A stretch of 64,000 nucleotides of DNA from Karstenula rhodostoma CBS 690.94 (lineage: Eukaryota; Ascomycota; Dothideomycetes; Pleosporales; Didymosphaeriaceae). Of the stretch, positions 33,949 to 45,800 are shown in pieces. A program made the position numbers and the translations under genes. The stretch spans positions 2,282,937 to 2,346,936 of the forward strand of contig MU001493.1 of the NCBI GenBank assembly GCA_010093485.1, written 5' to 3'. The first letter of the stretch is position 1. Every line of letters begins with the position of its first letter. The notes under the pieces were generated by a model. That model was not told the origin of the DNA and searched no databases. It was given only the letters and a program-made list of their open reading frames with translations.

Positions 33949-35968
33949 TCACCCACTGGTCAGTAGGAAGTAGCAGAATTCCAAAAAAGTGCTGTAATTG
34001 GACAAATACAGAATAGGATAAGGTTCATAATACAGGGGGCCAGATGGGACTGTGTCCCGGTTACGATTGATAAGGCAATTCAGTCTCGATATCAAATTTG
34101 CACTGAACACTTGATCAGCGTTGGAGAGTGTTTGTTGTGGGCGTCCGGCTTGTGCAGGATATGTGGCACTAATGAAGGTACCTTCTCCATCGATCCAGAG
34201 TTCGGGGCATTCTCGCTTCATCCACTCTGATTGCTCCAGGATGATCATAGTAAGCGTTGGGAGGCATCGGCGGCGAAGCTCTTGTAACTTGATGACAGCA
34301 AATCCTTTGTCCTCGGTATCGGCATGTAGGGTGCAAATTTGGAGGCGCACTTCTGATTTACCGCTGAAGCAGTGTGTTAGCTTGAGAAAGTTCGTGATGT
34401 TGATTCGCAGGTCATGCAAAATGGTTCCCTTCGGGACCTGGAACTCGAACAAGAATTTGAGTCGGTGATCACCCAAGAATATTTTTAGGGGAAAAGATCC
34501 AGAATATGCACTCAACTCCCATCGTCGTAACTCCTGGAAGTCGTCGAAGGTCGTAACTGTCGCGTCTGTCGTCATAGACAAAACCACCTGGTTGTGGTAA
34601 CGGAATTTACGGATTGCCCATGAGCGCACGGAGCGGCTCGTACCAAATAGATTGAAGTCCAAGCCTTGAACCTTCCCAGCATTAATATTGACGGCAATTG
34701 GATCAGCCATCTCAGTAACGTAGCGAAGAATCTGGTTTCTGATGTGGGTTGAGAGACCTCTGCCAGGCCCGTGCACAATGTGACTTGGGCCATCCCAGTA
34801 AATGCGCTGCACCTTTTCTTGTAGTGTAAACTTGAAGAGTCTGAATGTAGCCTCGAATCCAGTTGACCAATGGTCAATCTTCGTATTCCCAAAGACGACG
34901 CGGCCATTGTCCATCGTGCCGTCGATGAATATATTCTTGATAGTACGTTCGAAACGAACATATCTCTTGACATCGAGTGGATCCAGATCAGCAAATATGG
35001 TGAAGAACCTGTTCAATTCGCCCAGAATTGCGTAACCCCGATAAGCTCTTTTGCTTTGTGCATGGCGTTCCCCGATAACGAACTGAACTGGCCATCGGAA
35101 ACTAGGCTTTGACCAACGTAGGCGGAGCAGTGGCAGTACGTCTATACTTCTCTCATAATAGCGGTAGTTTAAACAGAACAATACAGTGTCAATATCCACG
35201 TGCTGCAACAGGTCGAAATTAGAGCCACGCTGGGAAAGCCAATTCACGGCATTTGTGATATTTGACATGGTATCTGTAAGTGGAAAGAAAGGCAGACCGG
35301 ACAGGAAAGTGTTTCCACTATAAAGTACTCCGATGGCTTCGTGGTATACTTGACGGCATGTGCCGACCAGTTTGATGCCCGGTCCAACACGCTGTGAAGC
35401 TGGAACGCGCTGAGAAAAACGTCAGTGAAAGCTATATCTACCTTGAACAGATTTTGCATCATACAATATGGCAGTATCGCACGGTGTCCGCCTCGTCCGT
35501 GGATTCCTCCGCGGTGGAGTCTTCGGATTGGTTGGACCATTCAGGGCCCTTGGACGGTCGCTGAGGATCCACAGGAACAAGTGGTTTATCTCGTAAGAAT
35601 AACAGCTTGTAGATCTCATTCCGGATCTCAGCCGGCAAGGTATTGATAAACGACGGACGCTCCGGGTTTTCCGGCTTGGACAGCCCCCGTGCGATTTTTG
35701 CCGTTGGTCGGGCCTTGGGGATCTGCGATCCGTGCTTCATCGGTATGACGTCCATACTGGCAACGCCACGGGGCCCGAAGTCGAAGTCGCGCTGCGGGAA
35801 GTCAGTACCGCCGATAAATTCAGTGGCGCAAAAGGTAGCGCAGCGATTACTTACGGCTTGCTGTCGCTTTGCGAGTGACTGAAGGGTATAGAGAAGGGGG
35901 GTGTGGAGGATCGCGGACGAGGCCAGAGGCCAGAGAGGTCGAAAAGGGAAGGGGCATCCACGGAGCAA
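33949..35968 (-). CDS. 2EXR/F-box-like fungal family protein, function unknown
   Basis: About 633 aa from exons 35855-35968, 35465-35791 and 33949-35409. Exon 2 holds SFINTLPAEIRNEIYKLLF, the signature of the 2EXR/F-box-like domain greatly expanded in Dothideomycetes. Exon 3 begins with GIKLVGTCRQVYHEAIGVLY, the second half of the same module. The remaining 430 residues are a long unannotated region without obvious catalytic motifs. The second intron uses donor GTATGA and acceptor CTCAG; other choices break the frame. The N-terminal 38 residues are hydrophobic/Pro-rich and could be mispredicted; a Met in exon 2 could serve instead. A role as a substrate adaptor is only a family-level guess. 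Confidence 0.7.
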
Positions 35969-36227
35969 ACAGCACCGCTAGTCAGCAGTGCTCCTACCTT
36001 CTCTTACCGATCGACGCCTTTATAAACGTAAAAGATTGATGACGTAAGAGATGTCAGCAGAAACCATAGCACGGCCATGGCGACAAGCTTGTACCGTCGG
36101 ATTTTGAGACGACATTCATGGGACTCTTCGCCGCTGCAATCACAATATGAGAGCCTCCCTTAATAAACTATCCACCAAGCGACCCTCGCCAGGCTCAGAC
36201 TCAGCATAGATATCTCCTTCCCTTGTC
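35969..36227. other. Short intergenic spacer
   Basis: Promoter of the 2EXR-like gene and 3' end of the P450 gene; nothing else seen. Confidence 0.4.
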
Positions 36228-38068
36228 TCATAGCTTAGTCAATCCCCACCCCTTCCACCCCCGCATCTCCCGCATCTCCCGCTCCAACACTTCTCCGACC
36301 CCCTCAAACCTCGGCTCTAACCTAACATCAAACGGCACGGGACTCCTTCCACTCATCCCATCGTACTCCTTCAGATCGATTGGCTTCTCGGGTATCTGTA
36401 CCATGTCGAATGCCCACAACATGCGGCTGATCGCCAGCCAGATCTCGCGCTCAGCGACCAGCATCCCAGGGCAGATGCGCCGGCCCGCACCAAACATCCA
36501 GTGGTCGCGCTCGTAGGGGTCGGCGAGGTTTGCAGAGGTGGAGGAGAGGGTGGTGTCGGTAAAGTACCGGTCGGGCTGTGTATTATTTAAGTTGGACAAG
36601 TACTGGAAGACAGTGGTGGCGGAAAAAAAGGGAACCTACGTTGAACTCAAGTGGACGCTCCCACCTATCCTCAGAGTGGTGCATGCTCCACGTATTCAGC
36701 ACAACCACCGTGTCCTTCGGGATAAGCTTCCCTTCATACACGAAGTCCGAACTCGCGGTATGCGGTGTGCCCAGCCAAAAAGGATTATGACAGCGCTCAA
36801 CCTCCTTGATAATAGCGTGGCAGTAAGGCAGTTTCACCTCATCAGCAAGCGTAGGTAGGCGTCCGCGTCCAACCACGCGATCCAGCTCCTCCTGCGCGCG
36901 CTTCTGGACATCCGGATACGCAGGAATCAGGGCCGTGAACCACTGCATTATCGACGCCGTGGTCTCCACACCACCGATCATAAACGCTGACGCAAGAATC
37001 GCCATGTCGACATGATCGAGGTTCTCCTCATCTTTGATGTCAAGCATAGTCTTAGCGAGGCAATCAGGAACTTGCTCCCCGTCTTTCATCCTCCCGTCTA
37101 TCTCGTTGATCAGACCGCCGTATGTCTCCACAAGGTCTCGATGCAGAGCCTTTGCTTTGCTCTTCAGCGGCGAGGGAAGCCACTGCAGAATGGGAAGGAA
37201 ATCGACGAGATTCGACATCGGACCGGTGCAGTTCATGAATGCCCGGGAAAGACGCAGCGCCTCCGTGACCATGGGGTGGTGTATGCTATCCGTGCGGAAC
37301 CCAAACGTAATAGTGAGCATATTGTTCAGCGAACAGCGGCCAGCGTATGTTTGAGGGTTGATATGTCTGCCGTTTTGACTGTCGGTGTAGAGCGCATGCA
37401 GCATATCCGTAGCTTCGAAGTCGAGGACATTGCTATATGAGTCTACGGCTTGTTGGTTCAGCCATGTAGTCGCTATGCGGCGGTGTTTGCGCCTGGTTAT
37501 GATTAGTTTCACTGGCCGCACTCAACGGGACCGGTCGCTTACCATCGGTCATTGTACGGTGTCGCGGTAATACCTCGTCCAGCGAAGACGATCTGCGATT
37601 TGATGAACATCTCTTTCCTATTGGAGAATATAGCGCCTTGTGTAATCATGAGGTCTTTTGCTATACCAGGACTGGACACGATGGCGAAGAGCTGGTTGCC
37701 GAGACGGACGGAGTACAAGGAGCCGTATTTGCGGGCCCATTTGTCAAGCGTGAGCTCAGGGTAGTGGGTGAGCATTGGGAATGAGCCTTTGTGATTGCAG
37801 TGAGTGGTATGAAGCATCGTGGACTGCGCTATGATGACCTACCGAGTATGGGGAATCCCCAAGGACCTTTCGGCAAGTTCCTCTGCCGAGAGGAGTAGAT
37901 GGACCATAGTGCAGAGAATACGAGGAGGACGGCAAAAGTCGTTATGAGAGGTTTCAAGTTGACATTGACGAAGTCGGACGTGAGACTTGTTGTGTTGTCC
38001 GAAAAGAAGAAGATGACGGAGTGAGGGGCTGGCACCAGTTGCGGCGCCGAAGCCACCAACTCGGACAT
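36228..38068 (-). CDS. Cytochrome P450 monooxygenase (fungal class II)
   Basis: Membrane-anchored haem oxygenase, about 556 aa. Exons 37843-38068, 37543-37786, 36640-37492 and 36228-36575, all joins in frame. The N-terminal anchor is LITTFAVLLVFSALWSIY, followed by the Pro-rich LPKGPWGFPILG. The I-helix oxygen motif is GGVETTAS, the K-helix EXXR is EVER, and the haem-binding loop is FGAGRRICPG with Cys about 476. The order resembles the O-methylsterigmatocystin-oxidoreductase-like clade, but no secondary-metabolite core gene is nearby, so the substrate is unknown. The start at 38068 is about 95 bases below a minus-strand TATAAAT at 38163-38169; open frame upstream of it is probably leader. 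Confidence 0.88.
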
Positions 38069-38162
38069 GATGCGGATGCAAGGAGACGCACGTAGCTGTT
38101 CGGAATATACCGAAGACATGGGATTCGGGTGGGTTATGGAATTTAATAGCGCAGGGCACACA

Positions 38163-38169
38163 ATTTATA
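38163..38169 (-). promoter_or_regulatory. TATA box of the P450 gene
   Basis: TATAAAT on the minus strand about 95 bases before the ATG at 38068; it helps choose that start. Confidence 0.5.
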
Positions 38170-39210
38170 TGCGGCTTGAAGTGGCGCTTGACAAGCGCTC
38201 GAGCCATGATTCAGAGATCGCGTGGTTGGAATTCTGTAACCATGGCTGCCAACGCAGAAGGTAAGGTGACAAAAACATGTTCGATGATCAAGTTGACGAA
38301 AAGGGTTTGTTGCGCGCGGGTACTGTAAGCGCATGGCGCGGGGGCAATTAGTCGCTAATATGCATTGTTGCAAGCCAAGGACCTAAATATGCGGCATTTG
38401 GTGTATCGGTCGTAGGTGCCTGCCCCATGGGGGAGGGCATGAATATGATCCAGGATATTCGTGAGCATTTGGTCTGTTCGTAGTCGGTTCAATCTTGCAT
38501 ATGGTAGGAGTTTCCAGCAGTTGTTGTACAGTACGGTGGAGGCCTAACGTGTTGTACTACAAGGCGAACTACCATGTGTGAGAAGGCAATCGTTCCTACA
38601 TCACCCAAGCAGGTGCATGCAGGTATGTCTGCCTTTGTAATGGAATGGAAAGCGGGTGTTGGACTAGGTGTCCAACACAATCAATCTGCAAGGGCGAAAC
38701 AGCCTGAATTGTATACCCATGCGGCTGCGGTTGCGGCCTGCGCATCCGGACGGGACCAACCGTGTCCGAACTCCGATTCTAACCAATGGCTGCACATAAA
38801 AACATTCCTTTGCGCACTGACCCGAGCATTCCGGCCCGGACTATGCTTTATAAAGCAAAGGAGTACAACGGTACACCGCTACATGGCTCTATTCGTCTCT
38901 AGTGGTATCTTGAAAGTAGAAACGTAAGGGTAGCAAAGGAAGATTCTTGTTCAGATTATGATGCAGTTTATCAAAATACGACCCCGAGGGAACATTTTGG
39001 AGTCCGATCCCAAACCTTTGCAGGGGCGTCCCTTCATGTAAACCACTGGAGAGTTTTGCCATACTTGCCGCGCCGGTCTTCGTAACCTCATATTTGACTA
39101 TAGTTTTCTGTTGTTCTTTCAGTCTCGCGAAGGCCTGGTTGCAGCAAGCGAAACCTCCAGGATCTGAGCTCCTACCCTCGCTTCTCATAGCTTGCAGGAA
39201 GGGTTTGCGT
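38170..39210. other. Intergenic region, P450-HPP
   Basis: About 1 kb, no supportable gene. Confidence 0.5.
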
Positions 39211-40034
39211 TCATTGCGTGTTCTTAAAATTATGCGGCTCGGTTGGAAGAAGCCTAGGTGATCTCGGCGTTTCGCTGGAATCGGCCTTTTCAGGATCCGG
39301 GGGGCTACTTTGTTGATCTTTGGGTTGAACGGGTGGCGAAGGGGGGATCGGAGCAATCCAAAACTTCGGATACTGTCGCTGGATATTATTAACGAGAAGG
39401 GCGCTCACTAGGAGCAGTGCTGAAGATAGTAGCAGCACAGGTAGAAAGTACCAGCCCAGAGCGTGGATGTTGCGGTCGACACAAGGCAGAAGTGCAGTGG
39501 CTCCGGCGGGTGGATGGGTCGTCTTGGTCAAATGCATAACGACGAGGGCGATCGATGTCGCCAGACAGGCTGCGAGCCACATGAGACGCGGAAAGCCCTC
39601 CCCATCCTCTGGGAAGCTGTAATTGAAGATGACCTTGATGATGACCCCAACGAGACCGCTGAAGAAGTGACCAAAGATCAGAGCACGAGGTTGTGCGAGC
39701 GGCACGTCGATTGCACCGTAGCAAAGGATAGCTGATGCTCCCTATGCTCTTGTCAGAGTTGATGTCGAGATGGCGACACAGCACTTACGTAAGAGGCGAC
39801 TATAGCTGGCACGTGGCGACTTGTGAAATACTGCGACTCGGTGAAGGTTGCGAGGATGATACCGAGGCCACCAAAGGCCCCGATGAAACCCCAGATGCAA
39901 ACGATTAGGTTCGGAGAAGGAGCAGCGGGTTTGCCGCGATATCCCAGGAAGCGACTCATCCACGTCGGCAGGTGTGCAAGAGCAGCTTGGATGCCGCGTT
40001 CGGCTCGCACAAGTATGTCTTCCGAGGGTGCCAT
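39211..40034 (-). CDS. HPP-family integral membrane protein
   Basis: About 258 aa from exons 39789-40034 and 39211-39741. At least four hydrophobic segments are visible: LIVCIWGFIGAFGGLGIILA, the region after IFGHFFSGLVGVIIKVIF, LAACLATSIALVVM, and the Leu-rich FLPVLLLSSALLLVSALLV. The family's namesake HPP sits in TKTTHPPAGATALLP. The C-terminal tail is Pro/Ser-rich and likely cytosolic. Plant and cyanobacterial members carry nitrite; the fungal role is not established, so transport is only inferred. The intron is 47 nt with a perfect GTAAGT donor. The start ATG has a good context and no hydrophobic presequence before it. Confidence 0.83.
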
Positions 40035-40950
40035 GGCTGTCTTTGGCGCGCAGCAACGCGCTTTGGTCTGTGGAGAAGAGAACAGGCAGAGAGGAGTGGG
40101 ACCATGGGAGGGGAGAGGAAAGCTTATTTGGAGAAAAGTCGGGGAAAAATCGGCGGGTCGGGCTAACCGAGTTGGGCAACCGTCACGCAAGGGGAAAGGT
40201 ACAACCCGAGCCGTTGGTGATACCCGTCGCCTATATGCACGGCTCATTTATAACGCCGACAATTATATTTTGAGTGCCGTTGCGAAACGTCATATACTAA
40301 AAGATTTATGTTACGTAATTGCCGCACCACGTGGTAGCTGTTCCACCGTTTGGGAAACTAGAACAACAGTGAGGTATGTGCAAAGGCTCCAAACCAGAAC
40401 CCGGGCAGATCTCAGTACTGTAAGTCCTGCTACCATATCATGCATACTGTTGTGACGTGCCACAATGATCATGGCAGCTGATGGAAAATCATACCTAGGT
40501 AGAGCTCGCGTCACGCATCATCAATGCATTGTTTCTTGAAAGGTCTCGTGGTCGGGATCTGCACGTCACTCTAAAATAGCTAGTCAGTCCCCATCAAGTC
40601 TCTACCTGCTAGGTGGGAGGACACTCTGATCGATTGAGACAGCATCAGCCGTTGTGGAACGTAAGCAACAATCTGACGTCGTCTACAATAAGCCTGAAGT
40701 CTTCAGTGGCATGAAACAGTGGTTCAAAGCACCCACACTGACAGCTTCGCACGGCAGACGATGTATGAAATGATGGTGGTACATTCACAGGATGTCACTT
40801 GTCCAGAGAGGACAAAACTGTGTATGGAATATGGTCTTGTACGAAAAGACCGTAGTTAACTTCCACTAACCATATTCCGGGCTTTATGCCCAAGATCGTT
40901 CCTGGCACCATGTACACGCCCCATCATTCTTGCCCTAAGCAACGTTTGAG
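40035..40950. other. Intergenic region, HPP-secreted protein
   Basis: No supportable gene. A CCACGTGG palindrome lies near 40327-40334. Confidence 0.5.
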
Positions 40951-41905
40951 CTACGGGCCCGACTGACACCGCACCGATCGGACGTTGTGCCACCAATAAC
41001 CGTCCAGGAAGAATCCAAAATGGGCAATATCGAATCCCACTTCTCCGTGCGCAAGCTTAACGGCTCGGTTCGCGTTAGAACATCCCGGCGTGTCGAATAG
41101 TACGCAGTTGTAAACCGTATCCATTGGATACAGCCGTAGTGACTCCCATCCGTAGCCCTCGAGGTCGACGCACGCGCCGGCAAGCATCTGAGAAAAGTAA
41201 ACCCAGGCGAATGTGCCGGCGTAGATCGGCTCATCCCAGATAGTCATGAGGTGATAGGCCCTGGGTCCGATTGAGTCGCCGTCGACTTGGGGCTTGGATG
41301 TTTCGGGGATAGGAACCTTGACAAGATCCTCTCCAGCCTGGTGCTTCTCAGCGGTCTCGAAGTTGTCAACAGCCCCATCAGCATGGGGCCTCTCGACGAT
41401 ATCAGGCTCTTCAAGACCATGACGCTTGTGGTCTTCAGCGATAACAGGTTCGACAAGTTCCCGAGCAATGCGGCGCTTCCGGAGCTCACAGGCCGAGCGT
41501 AGCTGATTGCAGTTGTCGCCGTTGGTCGCAATTTCAGCTGCCCGTGCGCAAGCGCTCTTGCGGCATGCCTCATGGCGACAGTGCCGTAACATCATCAGGT
41601 CCTCGATGTATTGGATGTCGGCCTGTTGCGTGGTGTCGTAGGTTTCACTCCTATCTTCGTTGACCTGGCCTGCAGACCGCACCTGCGTGCGACGCACAAG
41701 CTCCGCGGAAGGCATGTGTGTGTCTAGGCATTTGTCGTCGCCCTCCCAGCCAGATTTCCTAGAACGAATTATTAGCTGTGTATGCATAATTTGAAAACTG
41801 TCGGAAGAGGTGTACTTACGCAGCGGAAATGCCAGAAACACATTCAGCGAACACAAGGACTACCAAGGCGGCCGCTGCCGCCAGGATAGCAGAGACAAGC
41901 TTCAT
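40951..41905 (-). CDS. Secreted Cys-rich hypothetical protein
   Basis: Unrecognised, about 297 aa. Exons 41820-41905 and 40951-41758, with a clean GTAAGT donor and CTAG acceptor. Exon 1 encodes an Ala/Val-rich signal peptide (LVSAILAAAAALVVLVFA). The mature part has about a dozen Cys residues (RHCRHEACRKSACARAA, DNCNQLRSACELRKR) and a charged, Glu-rich middle (about residues 130-200). The C-terminal region is Tyr/Trp-rich (YGWESLRLYPMDTVYNC, FFLDGYWWHNVRSVRC). KR and RKR sites occur. No domain recognised. It could be a lineage-specific secreted protein; an effector role would be speculation. Confidence 0.65.
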
Positions 41906-42546
41906 GGTAGTGAAAATTCCTTGGCCGTGGCGAACGTGAGAGTGAGAGTTGTATCAGATTTTCAAGAGTGATAGCAGGTGCTGATGTTCTTGCACGCCTC
42001 GTGTGTCGAAGAGCGCGAAGAGGTCCCGGGGTATTTGTACGTGGGCGGCAGAGAGACAATCGGCGAAAGACCGAAGAGCGCATAGGACACGTTAGCGCCT
42101 TCAGCTATGCAGCTTAGGCACCTAAGCAAACGGTGTCAAGTTAACCCCGGGGTGCAAGGTTGATTCCATGACCGTGGAAACGGACGCTAGTTGACAAACG
42201 GTCAAGGAAGCTAATGTCAAGGAAATTTAAAAACTCTCATACTGCAACGAGCGAAGACCTAGGCGAGGGAGTTGCTAGCATGATTGCAAAATTTTGAGAG
42301 TCTTAATTTTTCTGAAGCGATTTGTGACATCTCCCAGCTCGTAAGTGTTCGCGAAGGGGTAAGAAGATCTGTTATATTAAAGACGCACCAAGAATTGACA
42401 AACGGGGCGAACCTCTACCGAAGATATCCTACCCATGTAGTTCTTTGATTGATTAGCAGCGCTCCAAACCATGTATGGGTACCGAATGACGATAATGGTA
42501 CAGCAGTTCCTACACAAAAGGTCGGCCAACATCCTCTTCACCCATA
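41906..42546. other. Intergenic region
   Basis: No supportable gene between the secreted protein and the lipase. Confidence 0.5.
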
Positions 42547-43971
42547 TTATTGCGTAGCGTACGACTTCAAAGCCGGCTCGTCGAGGGTTCCCTTTGCGGC
42601 TCCAGTATATTCCAAGATGTTGACCGCAGCCAGCGGGATGAGAGCCTCCGTTTCTAGCACGTCTATCAAGTCCAGACCAGGATATACGGCCTGTTGACAC
42701 ACCGTAGCAAGGTCTACCTCACTCGATTGAACCGCCCTGCCTTTTTTGAGCGCTTCAAGAGTCAGACTGACCACAAAACCATTGAAAAGCAACGACTCAT
42801 GGGTGCCCAAAGCGCCAGCAGGAGCATCACCGCATGCTTGTTGTATCTCGTTGTTCGAGACGCCAACACCGCGTGCGTCATTTAAGAAAGCAGATGCATT
42901 TGGACCTTCTTGAGGCTGGACAATTTCATCGAAAAAGGCGGAGTAGAACGTCGTGGTTGAGACGTAGGCCGAGTCTCCACCGTCCATGCGAAGTTGTGTC
43001 ACGTAGCGACTGTTATACTCCTGTTGCAGTATGGCTTGCGCCACCGGGACTGGGCCGCCAACGTCCGTGGGAATGCCGATGAGGTTGGCGAGAATTGCGC
43101 CGTGGAAGTCTGGCGAGATGGAGATGAACTGTTTCGTGGACGCCTGTGTGGACGGGAAATACTTGAACGCCCACTGGGTGTCGAGGTTGCCTTGCGACCA
43201 CCCGATTACATTGACGGTTTGGCCTGTGATCGCGTAGACATAGTTGATAGCGTAGGCAATATACTCGGCATTCAATTGGGCGTCTCCAAGCATAGCATCA
43301 GGAACGTTGAGCCATACTGGCTGCCCGGTCGATGGGTCTGCCTGCAAGATCTTGGCGAAATTCCCGTCGAAGTTGATACCACCAAATGCACCCGTGCCAG
43401 GGACGAGCAACACTGGATTATGTGCATTATTGGCATTGAATGTGGAAGGAATGAAGATGGCTGATCGCAAATCCGATTCACTGACTGAGAACTTGGCATC
43501 TACTGGTTTAGCTTGGGGGTAGATGGTATTCGGAGGCGCCGGGTTTCTGTTCGTGAAAGAGTTGATACCCTGGGAGCCTTCTCCTATGGTTGCTCCCTGG
43601 ATACCTCGTACTCCTTTAAGTGTAGGCACGATACCATTCAGTGTGTAGTTGACACCGTTCTGGATATATCCGGTGTTGGCTCTATCTTGGAACCGGCTTT
43701 GGAGATAGTTGAGAACATCATCAGTGTTCTTTGGCGAGCCTTTGGGTTTTGGATGAAGCAGCTCGGTAAGTGAGCTATTTAAAGCCTGCACCACTGTGGC
43801 TGTTAGAGTGCCTGTAACCCCTACAAGACCACCGATGAGACCACCGAGAACTTGAGGCTCTGGAACTGGGGCGCGAATGGTGATAGTTGAACCAGGTTTG
43901 AGTACGGATGCCGGCGCACCGTGAGCACAAAGTAGAAGGAATGATATAGCAAGGATACTGAGAGGCGCCAT
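42547..43971 (-). CDS. CalB-type lipase (Candida antarctica lipase B family)
   Basis: Secreted alpha/beta-hydrolase acting on triglycerides or other esters. Single exon, 474 aa. A signal peptide (ILAISFLLLCAHGAPA) is followed by about 145 residues specific to the fungal CalB-like family. The catalytic domain opens with NPVLLVPGTGAFGG (oxyanion region) and has the nucleophile motif VIGWSQGN with Ser about 259. The catalytic Asp probably lies in the SAYVSTTTFYSAFFDEIV stretch and the His in TH near LGTHESLLFNG. The sequence before Ser is GWSQG, the hallmark that separates CalB from common GXSXG lipases. No operon-like partner. Confidence 0.88.
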   Translation of the reverse strand: MAPLSILAISFLLLCAHGAPASVLKPGSTITIRAPVPEPQVLGGLIGGLVGVTGTLTATVVQALNSSLTELLHPKPKGSPKNTDDVLNYLQSRFQDRANTGYIQNGVNYTLNGIVPTLKGVRGIQGATIGEGSQGINSFTNRNPAPPNTIYPQAKPVDAKFSVSESDLRSAIFIPSTFNANNAHNPVLLVPGTGAFGGINFDGNFAKILQADPSTGQPVWLNVPDAMLGDAQLNAEYIAYAINYVYAITGQTVNVIGWSQGNLDTQWAFKYFPSTQASTKQFISISPDFHGAILANLIGIPTDVGGPVPVAQAILQQEYNSRYVTQLRMDGGDSAYVSTTTFYSAFFDEIVQPQEGPNASAFLNDARGVGVSNNEIQQACGDAPAGALGTHESLLFNGFVVSLTLEALKKGRAVQSSEVDLATVCQQAVYPGLDLIDVLETEALIPLAAVNILEYTGAAKGTLDEPALKSYATQ

Positions 43972-44687
43972 GTTAGGCTTGCAGAGGAGGAAAAGTGTTC
44001 ACCTTGACACACGATGCGACATGATGTAGGTCTAGCATGCTCCTTAAGCAAGCTATGGGCAGGTCCTGTCACCATTCATTTAGTCCTCCCACGCGATTCT
44101 ACTTCGAGACGCGAGCCAATATCAGTAGAATAACGATACTCAACGGGTGCCCTAATGATAGCCCCTTTACTCCATGTCGCTGCAGATCAGTATTCTGAAT
44201 AAGGAAATCTCTGGTCGATCTAAGCCGTCTACGATGAGACTAGTGCAGCGGCCGAGGCACGTACCGAGCTAGTAGCAGGGTTTCTTGCTTCTTTGTACAT
44301 AAAAGATCCTACCTCAATACACTCTACGCACCCGTTCTTTTTGGGAGGGTGTATGGTCGATTAGCACTGGAGACTATAGAAGCACTAACACGATTGCGTA
44401 AAGATGACGACGTTGAAATGGCATGGAAGCCGTCAACTCTGGGATATGATTCCCATGGGAAAAACGGACGGGAGGTTTCCAGAGGCTACCTAACGCTGAT
44501 GCTGACCTTGTGAGCCCCGCGAGTTTATATTGGCCGCGAAACGGCCGGTTTGGCCCTAGCGTAAAGAATTGCACAGGTGACCGCTTTAAAATTGCATAGA
44601 ATCATCGCGAACCGTTCGCGGGGAAGCAACATATGTGTGCCATAATAATCCATGGTGTTGATACCAGGATGGTCTTGTTACATCACG
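43972..44687. other. Intergenic region before the AT-rich block
   Basis: Normal base composition, promoter of the lipase gene, no other gene seen. Confidence 0.45.
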
Positions 44688-44890
44688 AAAAGTTTTTTAG
44701 GAGAGCTGCGCAGATATGCACATTTATGCGCATTTGTGCCTATACTGTCTAGAGTGCGCAGGTGTGCGCAGGTGTGCTAGATTTACACAAAATCTCTATA
44801 AAAGAGAATTTCTTTATTCTTTAATAACTTTTATAATATTAAAGCTATAATTATAATTTTTTAATAGGTTTATAGAGAAACTCTTATATA
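44688..44890 (+). repeat. Left terminal inverted repeat
   Basis: Inverted partner of 46920-47146; begins AAAAGTTTTTTAGGAGAGC. It is less degraded (more G and C) than the right arm. Confidence 0.75.
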
Positions 44891-45056
44891 ATTTTATTAA
44901 TAGAAAATATTATATTTTTTATTATATAATTATTTAATAAAATAAGAAATAGCCTATTTAGGGCTAATTTAAATATATATTATATAATATTTTATTATTA
45001 ATATAATCTATATATATTATATAATTATATTTTTAAATAAAATTTCTAAACTATTC

Positions 45057-45215
45057 TATATATTATAAAAAGTTTTTACCTTACTAGTATATATAGGTAG
45101 CTAGTATAGTTCTATATATACTTATATATAATTATATATACTAGGCGCTCTAAGTATACTAGCTAGCTCTATATTTTTATAGGTATATATATATAGAGTT
45201 ATATATAAGCTTATA
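45057..45215 (+). repeat. Internal direct repeat copy 1 in the AT-rich element
   Basis: About 150 bp recurring at 45648-45800. Shared blocks include TATTATAAAAAGTTTTTA, ACTAGTATATATAGGT and ATACTTATATATAATTA. Confidence 0.6.
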
Positions 45216-45647
45216 TTATTTATACTATCTATAAATTTAATATAATAGGTATAGTAAATATAAAGTATATAATAAGCTATAATAATTATTTACTATAATT
45301 TACTATAAAATTATATTTATTCTATATATTATAGAAATTTACTATAAGGTAGAGTAACTTACTAAGTAATAAAATAGGGGGGATAAAAAGGTATATTATA
45401 CTTTACTAATATATAAATAAAGGGGGACTAAAAAAATAACTAAAATATATATTTATTTTATACTATAGATCTCTATATAAGAGGTAGTATAGGATATAAT
45501 ATATTATTATAACTTTTAGAACTATTTACTTCTAAATAGTATATTATAATTTATTATAAAACTATAAATATTTCTATTATAGACCTATATATAGTTAATA
45601 GTATAGAATATATTATATTATTCTAGCTCCTAGAACTATATACTTTC

Positions 45648-45760
45648 TATATTATAAAAAGTTTTTATTTTACTAGTATATATAGGTGGCTAGCGTAGTC
45701 CTGTATATACTTATATATAATTAAGCGCCCTAGATATCTAGTATATACTAGCTAGTCTTA

Positions 45761-45792
<32 letters not shown>

Positions 45793-45800
45793 GCCTATAT
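45648..45800 (+). repeat. Internal direct repeat copy 2 in the AT-rich element
   Basis: Second copy, about 590 bp downstream of the first, with transition-type differences and a (TA)n expansion at its end. Confidence 0.6.

Noticed and set aside
36228..42546. Secondary-metabolite gene cluster around the P450
   Set aside because: No polyketide synthase, NRPS, terpene synthase, dedicated transporter or cluster regulator nearby; neighbours are unrelated families.
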